Virus record (IMG/VR): IMGVR_UViG_3300034167_000202
Coordinates: 1-34,464 of that record
Length of the DNA stretch: 34,464 nt
Direction: 5' to 3' (one strand)
Source: a virus
Shown: piece by piece, positions 6,727-15,688 of the stretch
Layout of the letters: each line of letters begins with the position of its first letter
Position numbering within the stretch: position 1 is the stretch's first letter
Position numbers and translations under genes: made by a program
Notes under the pieces: model-generated
What the model was told of the DNA's origin: nothing
What the model saw: only the letters and a program-made list of their open reading frames with translations
Database searches by the model: none

Positions 6727-8760
6727 TTATCCTCCTAGTCTAGATTGGTTTTGAATTAATTGTTGTGCTTCTAAGTTGCTTGATACTTGACTACCTACGA
6801 CGTACGCTTGTAATGGTGGTTGTTGGTTGGGTTGCTGACTGATAAAGTCGAAATTTGCAGGTGAAGGAGCAGTTGTTCCGCCACCTCCATTACTACCTGC
6901 ATTGTTTCCACCGCCTCCATTACCTGCAAAGCGACCTATTGCCGTTCCTGCTATTGTAGCAATAGACGCAGCCGCTCGAAGTTTAGCACCAATAATTGCA
7001 GGAATCTTTATTGAAGCACCACCGTCTGGAGATAAAGACCAAACAGGGTTTGAATTGTAGGCGCTAATTTCTCGTTGTGTATTTACAACCACTTGCGCAA
7101 TAGCCAAAGCCTTGTCAAGTGCAAAGGCAATATCTGCCGCTTTCTTGTTCTTTGCGAATAAGGTTCCTAACAAGTCAACCGAAGCGGAAGCAAGAGAGAA
7201 TTTAGCATCTGTTAAGGCTTGTTCTGCCGCAAGTTTGTCTGCATCAAATTGCTTTTGTCTTGCAAGTTCGTCTTCTTTTGCTTTATCGTCTTCTGCTTTT
7301 TTCTTTTCATTAGCAGCAATTTGTTGTTCAAGTGCTAAATCGTCGTATTTAGTATTGACGTCAATTTCAGCAAGACGATATTTTTCAATGATAAAAACTT
7401 TATCTTCTTCTGCTCCTTCAAAGGTTTGTAGTTCTAATTGTTTTTTCTTTTCTAACTCATAAAGTTCATTAGCCTGTGCGCTTTGATTTGCTTTGATGTA
7501 ATCTTCACGCACTTTTAATTTTAAGTCAGCAAGTTCCTTTTCAAGTTTTAATTCTTTTGCAGCCTTAACCGCATTTGCTTCAAGTTCTTTTTCACGTTCT
7601 GCTTCTTTTTTATCTGCTTCTGCCTGAGCCGCTGTATTTGCAGCCTTTGTTTTTTCTCTTATTGCTTTAACTTCCGTTTGCACATTAGCCAAAACTGCCG
7701 ATGTTGCTTCGCCTTCCAAAAATGCTATGCGTTGAATACTTTCTTCTAAATCAATTGCTGCTTTACCAACTCCTTCTGTTCCATTCCACCAATCCGATAA
7801 GTTCTGATTAGCGTCTTTGAAATATGTTTGTTGGTTAAACTTTGCTGCTTCAACCGCAGCGTTAAATTCCTCTAAAGATACTTTATCTTTCTTATTTGCA
7901 AGTTCAGTTTCTAACGATAATTTCTTTGCGTATTCCGCTTCGAGCAAAGACTTTGCAGCGTTTGCTTTGGCTTCCGATTTGATGCTTGCAATTAACTTTT
8001 CTTTGGCGGTGTTTAACGCTTCTGTGTCGTTTATGTCACCGTTGATATTTGAAAAGTACGCTGGGTACATTGCTTCCAAATCACTCAATGCCTGACGTCT
8101 TTCTTTCTCGGTTAAATTGTTGTCTTTAACTCTATCTGTCAAGACTTCAATTTGCGTAATCTTCTGCGCTCCTTTTACAAGTTCTTGTTGAGTAGCTTCA
8201 TTAAGTTCACTTGTAACTTTTGCAAGGTTCTGTTGTTCCTTTGAAGTTTGCGTTGCCCACTTTGCAATGTCTTTGTAGTTGTAAGCAATAGCAGCCAACG
8301 TTCCTGCAATCAAAAAGAATGGATTGGAAACAACTGACAAAGCAAGATTACCTAATCCTTTAACCAATCCACCAACCTCGTCTTTTACTGTCTTAAAATC
8401 AATGCGACCAACTGCTCCACCCATTGAAGTCAACGCTTGTCCTGCTCCTTTCAAGTCCAAGTCCATAAGACGCGAACCGAACAAACCAACGTTGTTCGAA
8501 AGACCTTCGAAAGCGTTACCAGCGTTAGCACTAATCTCTGCACCTAAGTCGGAAATGTTGTCCTTTAATTCGGCAGCACGTGCAGACGCTTTCTTGAACG
8601 CGTCGCTCGTTTGATCCATCGTAAGCAACTGATTATTCAGCGCACGAAGTTCAGCCTTTGCGCTCTTGAATCCTGTCGCCGTATTGTCCGCAGCGTTTGC
8701 GGTTTGGTTGAGGATATTAACCGCATTTGTGCTTACGTTGAAATCTATTGTATTCGCCAT
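6727..8760 (-). CDS. Tail tape measure protein
   Basis: A 677-aa, Ala/Lys/Glu-rich protein, mostly helical. The N-terminus (residues 1-110) is the usual tape-measure start with heptad-like repeats. A hydrophobic segment follows (about 135-165, LALSVVSNPFFLIAGTLAAI), typical of the membrane-active part of tape measure proteins. A long charged coiled coil (about 185-530, many EKEL, KKKAEDD runs) and a Gly/Asn/Pro-rich C-terminus complete it. It sets tail length and may help DNA cross the inner membrane. At the usual ~1.5 Angstrom per residue a tail near 100 nm is expected. The start ATG at 8760 touches the stop of the small gene upstream. Confidence 0.88.
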   Translation of the reverse strand: MANTIDFNVSTNAVNILNQTANAADNTATGFKSAKAELRALNNQLLTMDQTSDAFKKASARAAELKDNISDLGAEISANAGNAFEGLSNNVGLFGSRLMDLDLKGAGQALTSMGGAVGRIDFKTVKDEVGGLVKGLGNLALSVVSNPFFLIAGTLAAIAYNYKDIAKWATQTSKEQQNLAKVTSELNEATQQELVKGAQKITQIEVLTDRVKDNNLTEKERRQALSDLEAMYPAYFSNINGDINDTEALNTAKEKLIASIKSEAKANAAKSLLEAEYAKKLSLETELANKKDKVSLEEFNAAVEAAKFNQQTYFKDANQNLSDWWNGTEGVGKAAIDLEESIQRIAFLEGEATSAVLANVQTEVKAIREKTKAANTAAQAEADKKEAEREKELEANAVKAAKELKLEKELADLKLKVREDYIKANQSAQANELYELEKKKQLELQTFEGAEEDKVFIIEKYRLAEIDVNTKYDDLALEQQIAANEKKKAEDDKAKEDELARQKQFDADKLAAEQALTDAKFSLASASVDLLGTLFAKNKKAADIAFALDKALAIAQVVVNTQREISAYNSNPVWSLSPDGGASIKIPAIIGAKLRAAASIATIAGTAIGRFAGNGGGGNNAGSNGGGGTTAPSPANFDFISQQPNQQPPLQAYVVGSQVSSNLEAQQLIQNQSRLGG

Positions 8761-8966
8761 TATGAGAGTAGTTTATAAAGTATAAATATCCAAAACGCTA
8801 CGTTTAACGAAATACGTGTCACTTTCCAAGCGTAGTGCTTCCACATTTCCAATTTACGTTTGCCGTTAGCCATTATTCCGCTCTCGCCTTTTGTCTTGAT
8901 ATTCAACTTAATGAACTCTAAACAAGCGACCATTGAGTGCGCTTTATTTTGAAAATTATTTATCAT
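8760..8966 (-). CDS. Small protein with one C-terminal membrane helix
   Basis: Sixty-eight residues, basic in the middle (KGESGIMANGKRKLEMWKHY) with a hydrophobic C-terminal helix (ISLNVAFWIFILYKLL). It overlaps the preceding 958-aa tail gene by four bases and the tape measure start by one base, so it is in the same translational chain. A second in-frame ATG (MANGKRKLEM) would give a 37-aa form. No known family. A role with the tape measure, such as membrane contact during ejection or assembly, is speculation from position. Confidence 0.6.
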   Translation of the reverse strand: MINNFQNKAHSMVACLEFIKLNIKTKGESGIMANGKRKLEMWKHYAWKVTRISLNVAFWIFILYKLLS

Positions 8967-11839
8967 GCTCTTTCGATTATTGCGTTAACAACAGACGCTG
9001 TATTTGCGGTGAAAGCAATAGCACTTCCAACCGCTATATTGTTTCCCAAAGTATAAGCACTTCCGTCGTCGGTAATGGTTACAACAGGACTATTCTTTAC
9101 GTTGTCAATCTTGTTAATGATTAAGTCGTAAGGAGCGAAAACGGTAGCCGTTAAACTGCTCATGAAGTCAATAGTCCACGTTATCGTGTTGTCGTTTTCG
9201 CTATCAATCTTCCAGTTGCTGCCATCACTTACCAAAGTCACGACACTACCGCTTGTTTTTATTGTGTACGTTATTGCGCTTTCAATCTTTTGCCCTGTGT
9301 ATGCGTGAAGCGTTGCGCCATAATCGTCACTTGCTAACTTTATGCTGATTATTGTCCCTCTCGTTGCCTGTGCTGACGGAAGGTAAACATCAATATCTGC
9401 GGCTAAGTCAGTAAGTAAAATCGTTCTGTCGAAATTCGTTACTACATAATCGGTACTTATTGACCTTACTGGCTGTGATACCGACGCTCCAAAGTTAACA
9501 GGCGCACCAAATCGTGTTGGTGCTAACGTTGGTGCTTCCGATGTAATGAATGAACGTGTACCAATGTTTGGTACTGAAAAACAATTGCTCTTTGCAGAGT
9601 TCCAATAGTAGCCAAAGCGACGACAACAGTCTTCGGTTACTACCGCAGGATCTCCGTTCGGTCTTTCCCAATTTATAGTTTGGTCAAGGTTGGCGGTTAT
9701 AGGTAAAATGTCGCAGTCGTTGTCTATATCCAAAATACGAATAAGTTTTACTTTGGTCATATCCTGCTCACCAACAACGTAACCTTCGATGTCCAAGACT
9801 CTCCACCAAGAATCTACAATCCATATTTTATCTGACCATTGAAACGTAAATATGTCGTTTAGTGTTAGTGCAAACATTCCTTCTAAGATGCGCGCTTGTC
9901 CATCGTAAAGTTCACGATAGTAGTTTCTCCACCAACGGTTGTAAAGGTTGTCGTATGGCGGTGCTATGATTGTGTGAAGCGGTACTTCGGGAGCAAAGTT
10001 TAGGTCGCTATCTCCGACACTTGCGTTCATGGTTGAGTAGTTGTTCAAACACTTAACTGCCGTTTGCACTACGTCACCTGAAACCTCGTCAAACATATTA
10101 ACGAAGAAGTCTGCGAAGTAATAAAGTATGCGCGGTTTTGGTTGTACAAAGTTTCCTTCTCCACTAATAAAACGAGGAACGACAACATCGGTATTCTCAA
10201 CTGCTCGTGAAGGTGTTGGTGCGAATGCTAACTCAACTTTTTCTTCGCCAGTTGCAAACTCGTTGATTACTTCAAAGTCGTTTTCTGTTACCTCATAGCT
10301 TCCGAAGATGTGTCCGTTGTCTTTGTAGACGTTGTTGTAATAGTCTGAATCTTCTGTGTATGTGAAGGTGAACTTTGCTTTTTGAAGGTCGGTTGTTGGG
10401 TAGTACGTTATGTCTTTTGATAAATCAAGTTTCTCAGTCCAATCCAAAGTATTTCCGCTTCCGATGTATTCAACAAGTGGTTCAATGCGTAATGTGTTTG
10501 GAAGTGTACGGTCGGGAACAAAGGCAAGGTTAAACATCTTTTGAATAGACGTAATAAAGTCGATTTGCTTCATGTCTGGAGCGTTGAATTGCATCACGCA
10601 AGTATCTCCTATCAATGATGTTCCAACGCTTACTAATTCAACACCTGTTCCTGTGTAGTCTATATTTGCATTACCACCAAAATCTATTTCAAGACCACCA
10701 AATTGTTGGTATATGAAAGCTGAAAAATAAAACTTTACCGTATCACCTGCGTTCAGTTCGATAGTTATGTTTTGGTCGTAGCTTAAATCATTTGTTCCTG
10801 CACTTCCTAAACTAATTGAATCGTAAAATGTAGTTTGTGCGTTGTTTATAAACGTGAAATAACCAAATTGAACCTGACTTACTCCAACCGCTCCTGTCGG
10901 TGTTGCTTGTCCGTGCATCCAACACTTGAATGTAAATGTCCCTGTGAATGGTGCGGTGTAAATCCCACTTGCCCAATCACTCCCTGCATCTTCGTATTCT
11001 GTGAATTGAGTGTATAAATTATACAACGAACCCGAACCAATAGGACTGAATGAAATGTTGTTCACGTTAGTAGCAAGACCTACGTTTGAAGCTATGTCAT
11101 TAAGTCCGTTTGAAGCGTTCAAATACTGACCATTGACAAAAGGAATATAAACGTTGTCAAGCATATCTAAAAGACTTGCACTTGCCCATTGAACGCCTGC
11201 GTCCTTCAAGATTTGGTCAAACAAATAGTAAGCCTTCACCGCAGGTGTCAAGTGTCCCACATAAAGAGGTTTGTACGTCGGCTGACCTGCAATAACAGTT
11301 GAGTAAACAGGTTGTCCAAGTGGATTACTTGCCGTTAAGTTCCACTTGTCGCATAGCGTTAATATCGTATTGTCGTTAGGTGGCGTTTCTACGTTAGCGT
11401 GAAGCAAATCATAGTCCAAGTCACCTGCAACAATGCTCTCAATATCTCTTAGTTTCTTTTCGTTTAGTAAGCGTGAAAGATTGGGTACTTCACCGAAAAA
11501 CACAACCTCAAATTCGAACAACTTTCCACTCTGCCAATAAAGTTTCTTCACCTGAATGTGACCACTTGCTATTGGGATAGTGTTGACTGTTAGTGTTGCG
11601 GTTACCTTCTTTCGAAAGTCAAACCATCCGTTGAAGTTAACGTTGAAGATAGCACCGAAGAAATCTACGTTTGTTGCGCTTGCTGGTATGCGAAACTCCT
11701 GCGAGTAGCTGCCGACAGAACTAAAGTTCGTGAGATCCGTAAACTTGTAGTTGAGGTGCATCTTCTCATTTTCGTAGAGGTCAATCGTTGACGCGTTGCC
11801 GTTGCTATCGGTTAACGTTAGTATTACTTCGTTCATCAT
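8963..11839 (-). CDS. Large distal tail / baseplate protein with fibre-like C-terminus
   Basis: A 958-aa virion protein. The first ~110 residues (ILTLTDSNGNASTIDLYENEK, SYSQEFRIP) resemble the N-terminal domain of Bacteroidetes phage tail proteins lying beside the tape measure. A middle beta-rich region contains a sandwich-type module (IYTAPFTGTFTFKCWMHG, about residues 290-385), which may bind sugars. Hub-like sequence follows with many Trp/Tyr residues. The last ~170 residues carry a fibre module (YVVTNFDRTILL, AADIDVYLPSAQATRGTIIS) common in tail spikes. It starts with ATG-ATG, overlapping the previous gene by ATGA. Probably the tail tip hub that carries host contacts. Confidence 0.75.
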   Translation of the reverse strand: MMNEVILTLTDSNGNASTIDLYENEKMHLNYKFTDLTNFSSVGSYSQEFRIPASATNVDFFGAIFNVNFNGWFDFRKKVTATLTVNTIPIASGHIQVKKLYWQSGKLFEFEVVFFGEVPNLSRLLNEKKLRDIESIVAGDLDYDLLHANVETPPNDNTILTLCDKWNLTASNPLGQPVYSTVIAGQPTYKPLYVGHLTPAVKAYYLFDQILKDAGVQWASASLLDMLDNVYIPFVNGQYLNASNGLNDIASNVGLATNVNNISFSPIGSGSLYNLYTQFTEYEDAGSDWASGIYTAPFTGTFTFKCWMHGQATPTGAVGVSQVQFGYFTFINNAQTTFYDSISLGSAGTNDLSYDQNITIELNAGDTVKFYFSAFIYQQFGGLEIDFGGNANIDYTGTGVELVSVGTSLIGDTCVMQFNAPDMKQIDFITSIQKMFNLAFVPDRTLPNTLRIEPLVEYIGSGNTLDWTEKLDLSKDITYYPTTDLQKAKFTFTYTEDSDYYNNVYKDNGHIFGSYEVTENDFEVINEFATGEEKVELAFAPTPSRAVENTDVVVPRFISGEGNFVQPKPRILYYFADFFVNMFDEVSGDVVQTAVKCLNNYSTMNASVGDSDLNFAPEVPLHTIIAPPYDNLYNRWWRNYYRELYDGQARILEGMFALTLNDIFTFQWSDKIWIVDSWWRVLDIEGYVVGEQDMTKVKLIRILDIDNDCDILPITANLDQTINWERPNGDPAVVTEDCCRRFGYYWNSAKSNCFSVPNIGTRSFITSEAPTLAPTRFGAPVNFGASVSQPVRSISTDYVVTNFDRTILLTDLAADIDVYLPSAQATRGTIISIKLASDDYGATLHAYTGQKIESAITYTIKTSGSVVTLVSDGSNWKIDSENDNTITWTIDFMSSLTATVFAPYDLIINKIDNVKNSPVVTITDDGSAYTLGNNIAVGSAIAFTANTASVVNAIIERA

Positions 11840-13071
11840 AAGCCAACAGGTTGAGAGTATTTAAGGTTCAAAGTAACGTTGTATAGTTTCGAATATCTTT
11901 CGTCCTTGATAACAAAGTTTTGCGTGTCCACAAGAACAGGTGTCATTGTCGCATCATCACCAATTATGAACACGTCGTTCGAACGACAAAGCGTTTGTAA
12001 CAATTCGAACTCACCAACGCTTATCCAATCGCTATTTATTTGTAGTCCTTTGGTCGTGTTCACATAGCGGTCAGTTGTTCCTCTGTCCCAAGTATTGAAA
12101 GCAAACGATGCCGTGTTGTATGAACCAACTACTTTTTGATATTGCTTACGATCGTAGTTGAACGACAATTCCGACTTCTTCGTGAAGTTGAAGTAATCCA
12201 CACCACCGCAAGTATTTGTCCAACCCAAACGCACGTTGTCAAAGCGACAATCGTCAGCGACAATGTAAAAACAATACACGCGTGAATAAGGTGTGTAAAT
12301 GGGAAGAACAATAGGCGCGCCTGCTTGTATTGTATAGTATTTGACATTGGTGAAGTCTAATCCTTCATTGATTAAGTTTTGTGGATTTGCACCCAAACGA
12401 CAAACTGAATTTGTATCTGTAAATAAAGTGAAATTAGTTTGCGCAATTAACGTGTTGCTGTTGTCGTATGTTGACACAAATAAATCTGTTGCATCGTTAT
12501 CCACTAAAAGACCGTTGTTACTTATCGAATACAACTGTCCAAAGTCAGCTAATCGAGTAGGTATGTACACCCAATCGTTTGACAAACCACGCGCTGGTGC
12601 TTCGCTCCATTTGTGCGTGTCTGTTGTGCGTTCGCTCAACAAGTATTTTGATGTGTTCGACAAAGCATAGCGTGCGTTTGGGTTTGGTTTGTAGCCGTCG
12701 CTTACTTGATATTCAGCAAGGAAAGCGTACACGTCGTCAATTGATGCAGAACCCGTATTTGTTCCCGTGAATACTCCGTCAATCAACCAACCTTCTTTTA
12801 TTGAGCAGCTTATATTTGCAACACTTTTATACTCGTCGTTAATCCCTTCATTTGCTGCGCCTGCATCGTGTTGTAGTTGCTCACGAAATATCGGTGCGAG
12901 GTCTAACATTCCTTTGTTGCTCGCGTTGGGTTGTACGTTGACTTGGAACGCACCGAAGTCAAACACGAAACGAAAGCCTGCGTTTGCCACGTTGGTTGAA
13001 CTGCACACAATCATCAATCTTTGTCCGATAGGTGTATACTGGTAAGGTTGGTCGTCTATTGTAATTGCCAT
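11836..13071 (-). CDS. Tail protein (distal tail type)
   Basis: A 411-aa beta-rich protein starting MAITIDDQPYQYTPIGQ. The C-terminal half has the pattern WTNTCGGVDYFNF, later R-KQYQKVVGSY, WISVGEFELLQTLCRSNDVFI and NVTLNLKYSQ, seen in a group of Bacteroidetes phage tail proteins beside the tape measure. No enzymatic motif is evident. It lies between the HK97-gp10-like gene and the large tail tip protein, overlapping the latter by ATGA. Likely a baseplate component linking tube and tip; exact role uncertain. Confidence 0.7.
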   Translation of the reverse strand: MAITIDDQPYQYTPIGQRLMIVCSSTNVANAGFRFVFDFGAFQVNVQPNASNKGMLDLAPIFREQLQHDAGAANEGINDEYKSVANISCSIKEGWLIDGVFTGTNTGSASIDDVYAFLAEYQVSDGYKPNPNARYALSNTSKYLLSERTTDTHKWSEAPARGLSNDWVYIPTRLADFGQLYSISNNGLLVDNDATDLFVSTYDNSNTLIAQTNFTLFTDTNSVCRLGANPQNLINEGLDFTNVKYYTIQAGAPIVLPIYTPYSRVYCFYIVADDCRFDNVRLGWTNTCGGVDYFNFTKKSELSFNYDRKQYQKVVGSYNTASFAFNTWDRGTTDRYVNTTKGLQINSDWISVGEFELLQTLCRSNDVFIIGDDATMTPVLVDTQNFVIKDERYSKLYNVTLNLKYSQPVGL

Positions 13072-13081
13072 TATATTGTTT

Positions 13082-13618
13082 TTATATGTCGTTTAATCCT
13101 TCTAAACTTGCTCCGAAATCTTTGCCAAATGCCTCAACCAATTTCGCTTCGTATTCATCCCAAATGTTCTCCATTGCGTAGTCGAAAGCGTGCCACCCTT
13201 TTATTCCTTCCTTGCCTATTTTGCGAGCAATTAAAAAAGCCACTTGTCTTTTAAGTGCTTCCGTTGGCTTCTTAAACTTACCGCTTTCCTTGTCGCGTAA
13301 CTTGATAGGCTTCAATCGCATCCAATCAAGAATTGCGCTTACTGGTGGCGGTGTCGCTCCTGCTCTGCGTCCGTTCTCACGTGCAAGAAAGTATTGCGAC
13401 GCTTTCCCCTTTGCGTATATTGAAATGTCTATTGACTTTCCTTTTATCTTCAACCTATAAGCTAACGACTTTACAAGCGTACCACTTGACACCGCATTCG
13501 TGTAGTTGCGTCCCACCTTCCGTTTAAGTCGGTAGTCGGACTGCATCAACTCAACAAAGCGTTTCGCCATGTCGTTGACCACAGCGAAGAAGTTGGGTGC
13601 GCTCTGTTCGTTAGGCAT
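13082..13618 (-). CDS. Tail completion / head-tail joining protein (HK97 gp10-like)
   Basis: A 178-aa basic protein. The pattern NFFAVVNDMAKRFVELMQSDYRLKRKVG at the start, then SSGTLVKSLAYRLKIKGKSIDISI, YFLARENGRRAG, and a long helical C-terminus (LKRQVAFLIARKIGKEGIKGWHAFDYA) is that of small head-tail or tail completion proteins of the HK97 gp10 kind. These usually sit between head and tail genes; here it is among tail genes. It overlaps the end of the 83-aa gene by eight bases. Function by similarity of layout; moderate certainty. Confidence 0.65.
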   Translation of the reverse strand: MPNEQSAPNFFAVVNDMAKRFVELMQSDYRLKRKVGRNYTNAVSSGTLVKSLAYRLKIKGKSIDISIYAKGKASQYFLARENGRRAGATPPPVSAILDWMRLKPIKLRDKESGKFKKPTEALKRQVAFLIARKIGKEGIKGWHAFDYAMENIWDEYEAKLVEAFGKDFGASLEGLNDI

Positions 13619-13862
13619 TTAAAGTAGGAAATGGTGGTGGTACTATTTCCAAGTCTATTGGCATCCCAAGAATAGGAAGTAAAGAATCATTGTAAACAAT
13701 ATACCAAAATTGAGGTGTGTTCAATTCTGCAAATTGATAGTCAACCCAATTCTGTGTTATATCATCGGGAGTAACAGGGATGCCGTAGTAAGCATCACAC
13801 GATTCTCTAGCGTTGATTGCTTCTTGTTCGGTTGCGTATTGGTAGCCGTTAATAGATTGCAT
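13611..13862 (-). CDS. Small fibre-associated protein
   Basis: An 83-aa acidic protein (MQSINGYQYATEQEAINARE, then DDITQNWVDYQFAELN, Pro-rich end). Small proteins of this kind, with a YxYATEQEAI start, often follow receptor-binding genes in Bacteroidetes phages and may be fibre chaperones or tip subunits. It overlaps the lectin-like gene by 14 bases and shares its more AT-rich composition, suggesting the two move as one cassette. Confidence 0.55.
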   Translation of the reverse strand: MQSINGYQYATEQEAINARESCDAYYGIPVTPDDITQNWVDYQFAELNTPQFWYIVYNDSLLPILGMPIDLEIVPPPFPTLNA

Positions 13863-14799
13863 AGTATGTGTTTATGTTTGATTCTGCTCCGTCAATATCT
13901 GCTTGAGAAAATACACTTGTATAAACTACAATTTCTTGAATATCTCCTAAAAAACAACCATTTTGAGATCCATCAAAAGAACCAATGTATCTTGGAGAAG
14001 TAGCTAGCCCTGAAGGAGTAGCTCCATAAGCTGTAAGGGTTTGATTTACGCCATTAATTGCAATTATTGTATTACCATTTGTTTTATGTGTTGACCAATT
14101 CTGCCACTGAAAGGTAGCAAGATATTGTGTATTGATATTTTGTAGCCCACTCGTAGACATACCTCCTGGTGCGTAAACATCGGTGGACGCTTGCGTAGTC
14201 GTATTTGGGAATTGTTGCCATTGTATTCCTGCTGCTTGATTTCCACTTCCTCCACCTTGTGAAATTATAGAACCATATTGAGCCCCTCCATTATTTCGAT
14301 TTCTTGAAGTATGAAACAATGTAGAATTTCCTGTATATGTCCATAGAGAGGTTGGGTAACTAAGTAATTGTGAACTTCCATTTGTGAACTGCAAACACGG
14401 TTTAGAGTTTACATTTATTACCACACCACTACTAACTATTTGTGGTTGATTTGAAGCTGTTGTTTGTGTTGCGTTATTACTATTACCACTTTGGTCGTAC
14501 CAAGTTGTCACAAATCCATTACCTGCACCACAAAAAGAAGTAAGTGCAGTTGTATTAAGACCTCCAAGTGCAGTAAATCCAATATCTTGCTCTGCACTGT
14601 CACTTGACCTTCTCACACGAATAGCACTGCCACTATAAGCCTCACGTAATAAACGAAGCGAATAGGCGGCAGCTGCATTTGGGTATACATCTAATAATCC
14701 CTGACTTATTACTATATTACCAATTGTTCCTAAATTAGTAGGAACTTGGCCTGCAAATGTTTTGTCGCTAAAGCCACGAAATAATCCAAAGTTAGGCAT
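13849..14799 (-). CDS. Receptor-binding lectin-like protein (arabinofuranosidase-B-like / LamG-like fold)
   Basis: A 316-aa protein with a concanavalin-like sandwich. Residues about 30-125 follow the pattern of the arabinofuranosidase-B-like domain found in phage and secreted Bacteroidetes proteins (AAYSLRLLREAYSGSAIRVR, then DIGF, FCGAGNGFVTTWYDQSGNSN, QPQIV). Residues about 140-316 look like a LamG-type module ending in GDIQEIVVYTSVFSQADIDG. It probably binds surface polysaccharide; whether any hydrolase activity remains cannot be judged. It is more AT-rich than the neighbouring tail genes and overlaps the next gene, which suggests a swapped-in host-range cassette. Confidence 0.75.
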   Translation of the reverse strand: MPNFGLFRGFSDKTFAGQVPTNLGTIGNIVISQGLLDVYPNAAAAYSLRLLREAYSGSAIRVRRSSDSAEQDIGFTALGGLNTTALTSFCGAGNGFVTTWYDQSGNSNNATQTTASNQPQIVSSGVVINVNSKPCLQFTNGSSQLLSYPTSLWTYTGNSTLFHTSRNRNNGGAQYGSIISQGGGSGNQAAGIQWQQFPNTTTQASTDVYAPGGMSTSGLQNINTQYLATFQWQNWSTHKTNGNTIIAINGVNQTLTAYGATPSGLATSPRYIGSFDGSQNGCFLGDIQEIVVYTSVFSQADIDGAESNINTYYAIY

Positions 14800-15203
14800 T
14801 AGTAATCTCCTTTAATTGCAAACACATTTACTCCTGCTGCTGTTGCAACAGTAATTCCAACCTTCACCACTTGACCTGCTTTAAGTTGCAAATCAGAATA
14901 AGTATTAACTTGTCGTTGTGATGTTGTTGTTGTTGAAGGTGTTATTGCAGGCAAAGCCATCTCATCAAACAACTTGAAGTTAGCACCTGCGGTATCACTT
15001 ATAAAGATAAGTACCAAAGTCGCAGCGTTTGTGCCTGCTACCTTTGCTCCTATCTGCGTTATTTTAGTTCCGTTGGTTGCTGCCGTTAGTAGCGTTATGG
15101 TGTTACCCATCGTTGCTCCTGTGCGGTCAGTTGTTGCAGCCGTTACCGTAGCGAAAGCCGTTTCAGGAACGAGTGCGAAAATGGGTTGAAAGTTAGCTGG
15201 CAT
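14799..15203 (-). CDS. Small beta-rich virion protein, fibre or decoration type
   Basis: A 134-aa Ala/Thr-rich protein starting MPANFQPIFALVPETAFATV. Proteins with this start and a KITQIGAKVAGTNAATLVLIF centre are frequent among phage structural genes; the predicted all-beta fold suggests an adhesin or decoration subunit. It lies between a mini-fibre gene and the lectin gene and touches the lectin start, so it is part of the host-recognition cluster. Function not established. Confidence 0.6.
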   Translation of the reverse strand: MPANFQPIFALVPETAFATVTAATTDRTGATMGNTITLLTAATNGTKITQIGAKVAGTNAATLVLIFISDTAGANFKLFDEMALPAITPSTTTTSQRQVNTYSDLQLKAGQVVKVGITVATAAGVNVFAIKGDY

Positions 15204-15206
15204 TGT

Positions 15207-15506
15207 TTAGTAATTGTAAAATAAATATAATGAGTTTCCTGTTGAGGTTGTTTCTACTGTGAACGTTCTATTAGCTGATAAATCTTGTGTAGTTCCGTTA
15301 ATCGTTATTGTGCGAGCGGCAGGTACTTTTGAATTAAACGTAGCCCAATCGGCTGCTGATAAATAACCGTTTACCAAACTTGTTGCCGCAGGCATACTAA
15401 TGGCAGGTGTTGCGCCACCCGAAGAAACAACAGGCGCAGTCCCCGTTACTGCCGTGACACTACCACCCCCACCTCCACCAGCTTTTATGTATACGTTATT
15501 TATCAT
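15207..15506 (-). CDS. Mini-fibre protein made of the same modules as the large fibre
   Basis: A 99-aa protein: a short start (MINNVYIKA), six glycines, then SVTAVTGTAPVVSSGGATPA, LVNGYLSAADWATFNSKVP and DLSANRTFTV modules, which match repeats in the 1106-aa fibre almost word for word. The C-terminal end (SLYLFYNY) is unique. It may trimerise with or extend the main fibre, or be a stored cassette that can recombine with it. Start ATG lies three bases after the 52-aa gene stop. Confidence 0.65.
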   Translation of the reverse strand: MINNVYIKAGGGGGGSVTAVTGTAPVVSSGGATPAISMPAATSLVNGYLSAADWATFNSKVPAARTITINGTTQDLSANRTFTVETTSTGNSLYLFYNY

Positions 15507-15508
15507 TG

Positions 15509-15667
15509 TTAGTTATTACCTTTCAATCTTTTCAGTTCTTCAAACACTTCAAGAAGCTGCGCTTCTTTTTGCGCTATCAATTCCTCTTGCGTTGGTTCGT
15601 CTACTTCGATGAACACTGTTTTTATAAGTCCTGTTTCATTATAAATTTCTTTTCTTATCTGTGCCAT
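15509..15667 (-). CDS. Small acidic helical protein between the fibre genes
   Basis: A 52-aa frame (MAQIRKEIYNETGLIKTVFI start, EVDEPTQEELIAQKEAQLLE centre, LKRLKGNN end). The first 20 residues look like a beta hairpin and the rest a single amphipathic helix. It starts 21 bases after the large fibre stop and ends just before the mini-fibre ATG. Short proteins like this occur beside fibres in related phages; possible fibre chaperone. Supported by compact spacing and protein-like composition only. Confidence 0.6.
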   Translation of the reverse strand: MAQIRKEIYNETGLIKTVFIEVDEPTQEELIAQKEAQLLEVFEELKRLKGNN

Positions 15668-15688
15668 ATTTTTATTTATTTTGAATTA

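Noticed and set aside
7112-7462. Ser/Ala-rich rightward frames antisense to the tape measure
   Set aside because: Composition mirrors the Ala/Lys/Glu-rich coding strand; no start context.
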